From: Dehalococcoidia bacterium
GTDB taxonomy: Bacteria > Chloroflexota > Dehalococcoidia > Dehalococcoidales > Fen-1064
NCBI GenBank assembly: GCA_003153955.1
Contig: PMCB01000119.1
Coordinates: 1 to 6,540, forward strand
Direction: 5' to 3'
Length of the DNA stretch: 6,540 nt
Both the position numbers and the translations under genes were made by a program. Below the pieces are notes generated by a model. It ran no database searches. It was not told where the DNA came from and saw nothing but the letters and a program-made list of their open reading frames with translations. Within the stretch, counting starts at the first letter, position 1. Each line of letters begins with the position of its first letter. Of the stretch, positions 6,540-6,540 are shown piece after piece.

Positions 6540-6540
6540 C

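Overview
The window is a compact stretch of bacterial chromosome. It has housekeeping genes on the left and small envelope, stress and signalling genes on the right. The obligate-type rubrerythrin points to an anaerobe or microaerophile. Two small exported proteins with poor lipoboxes, the wording of the Rho protein and a mid-range GC content resemble Dehalococcoidia-type Chloroflexota. That taxonomic guess is inference only, and I did not see a marker that settles it.

Layout. Bases 3-3330 (+) form a probable operon: the C-terminal three quarters of transcription terminator Rho (5' end outside the window), then after 36 bases a complete UvrC excision nuclease, then after 13 bases a GNAT acetyltransferase. 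Facing it on the minus strand are a small OB-fold-like lipoprotein (3360-3725) and a full-length rubrerythrin (3853-4431). They are separated by a strong hairpin terminator at 3772-3799, whose loop may double as the -35 of the lipoprotein promoter. Divergent from rubrerythrin is an elongator tRNA-Met (4580-4655, +) with a near-consensus promoter. To its right on the minus strand lie a larger coiled-coil lipoprotein of unknown function (4754-5569), a zinc-ribbon small protein (5786-6094) with a possibly coding tail in another frame (5647-5788), and the last 66 codons of an HD-GYP-type cyclic-di-GMP phosphodiesterase (6342-6539), cut by the window end.

How they work together. Rho and UvrC both act where RNA polymerase stalls or DNA is damaged, but their co-transcription here is only inferred from spacing. 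Rubrerythrin would detoxify peroxide in the cytoplasm. The right-hand genes do not form an obvious pathway.

I found no mobile element, CRISPR array, integrase or toxin-antitoxin pair, and no clear undescribed system. The best leads are a tRNA-Met with two non-canonical stem pairs, a terminator that seems to contain a promoter element, a possible frameshift behind the zinc-ribbon gene, and a nested inverted-repeat region at 6180-6283 that no gene explains.
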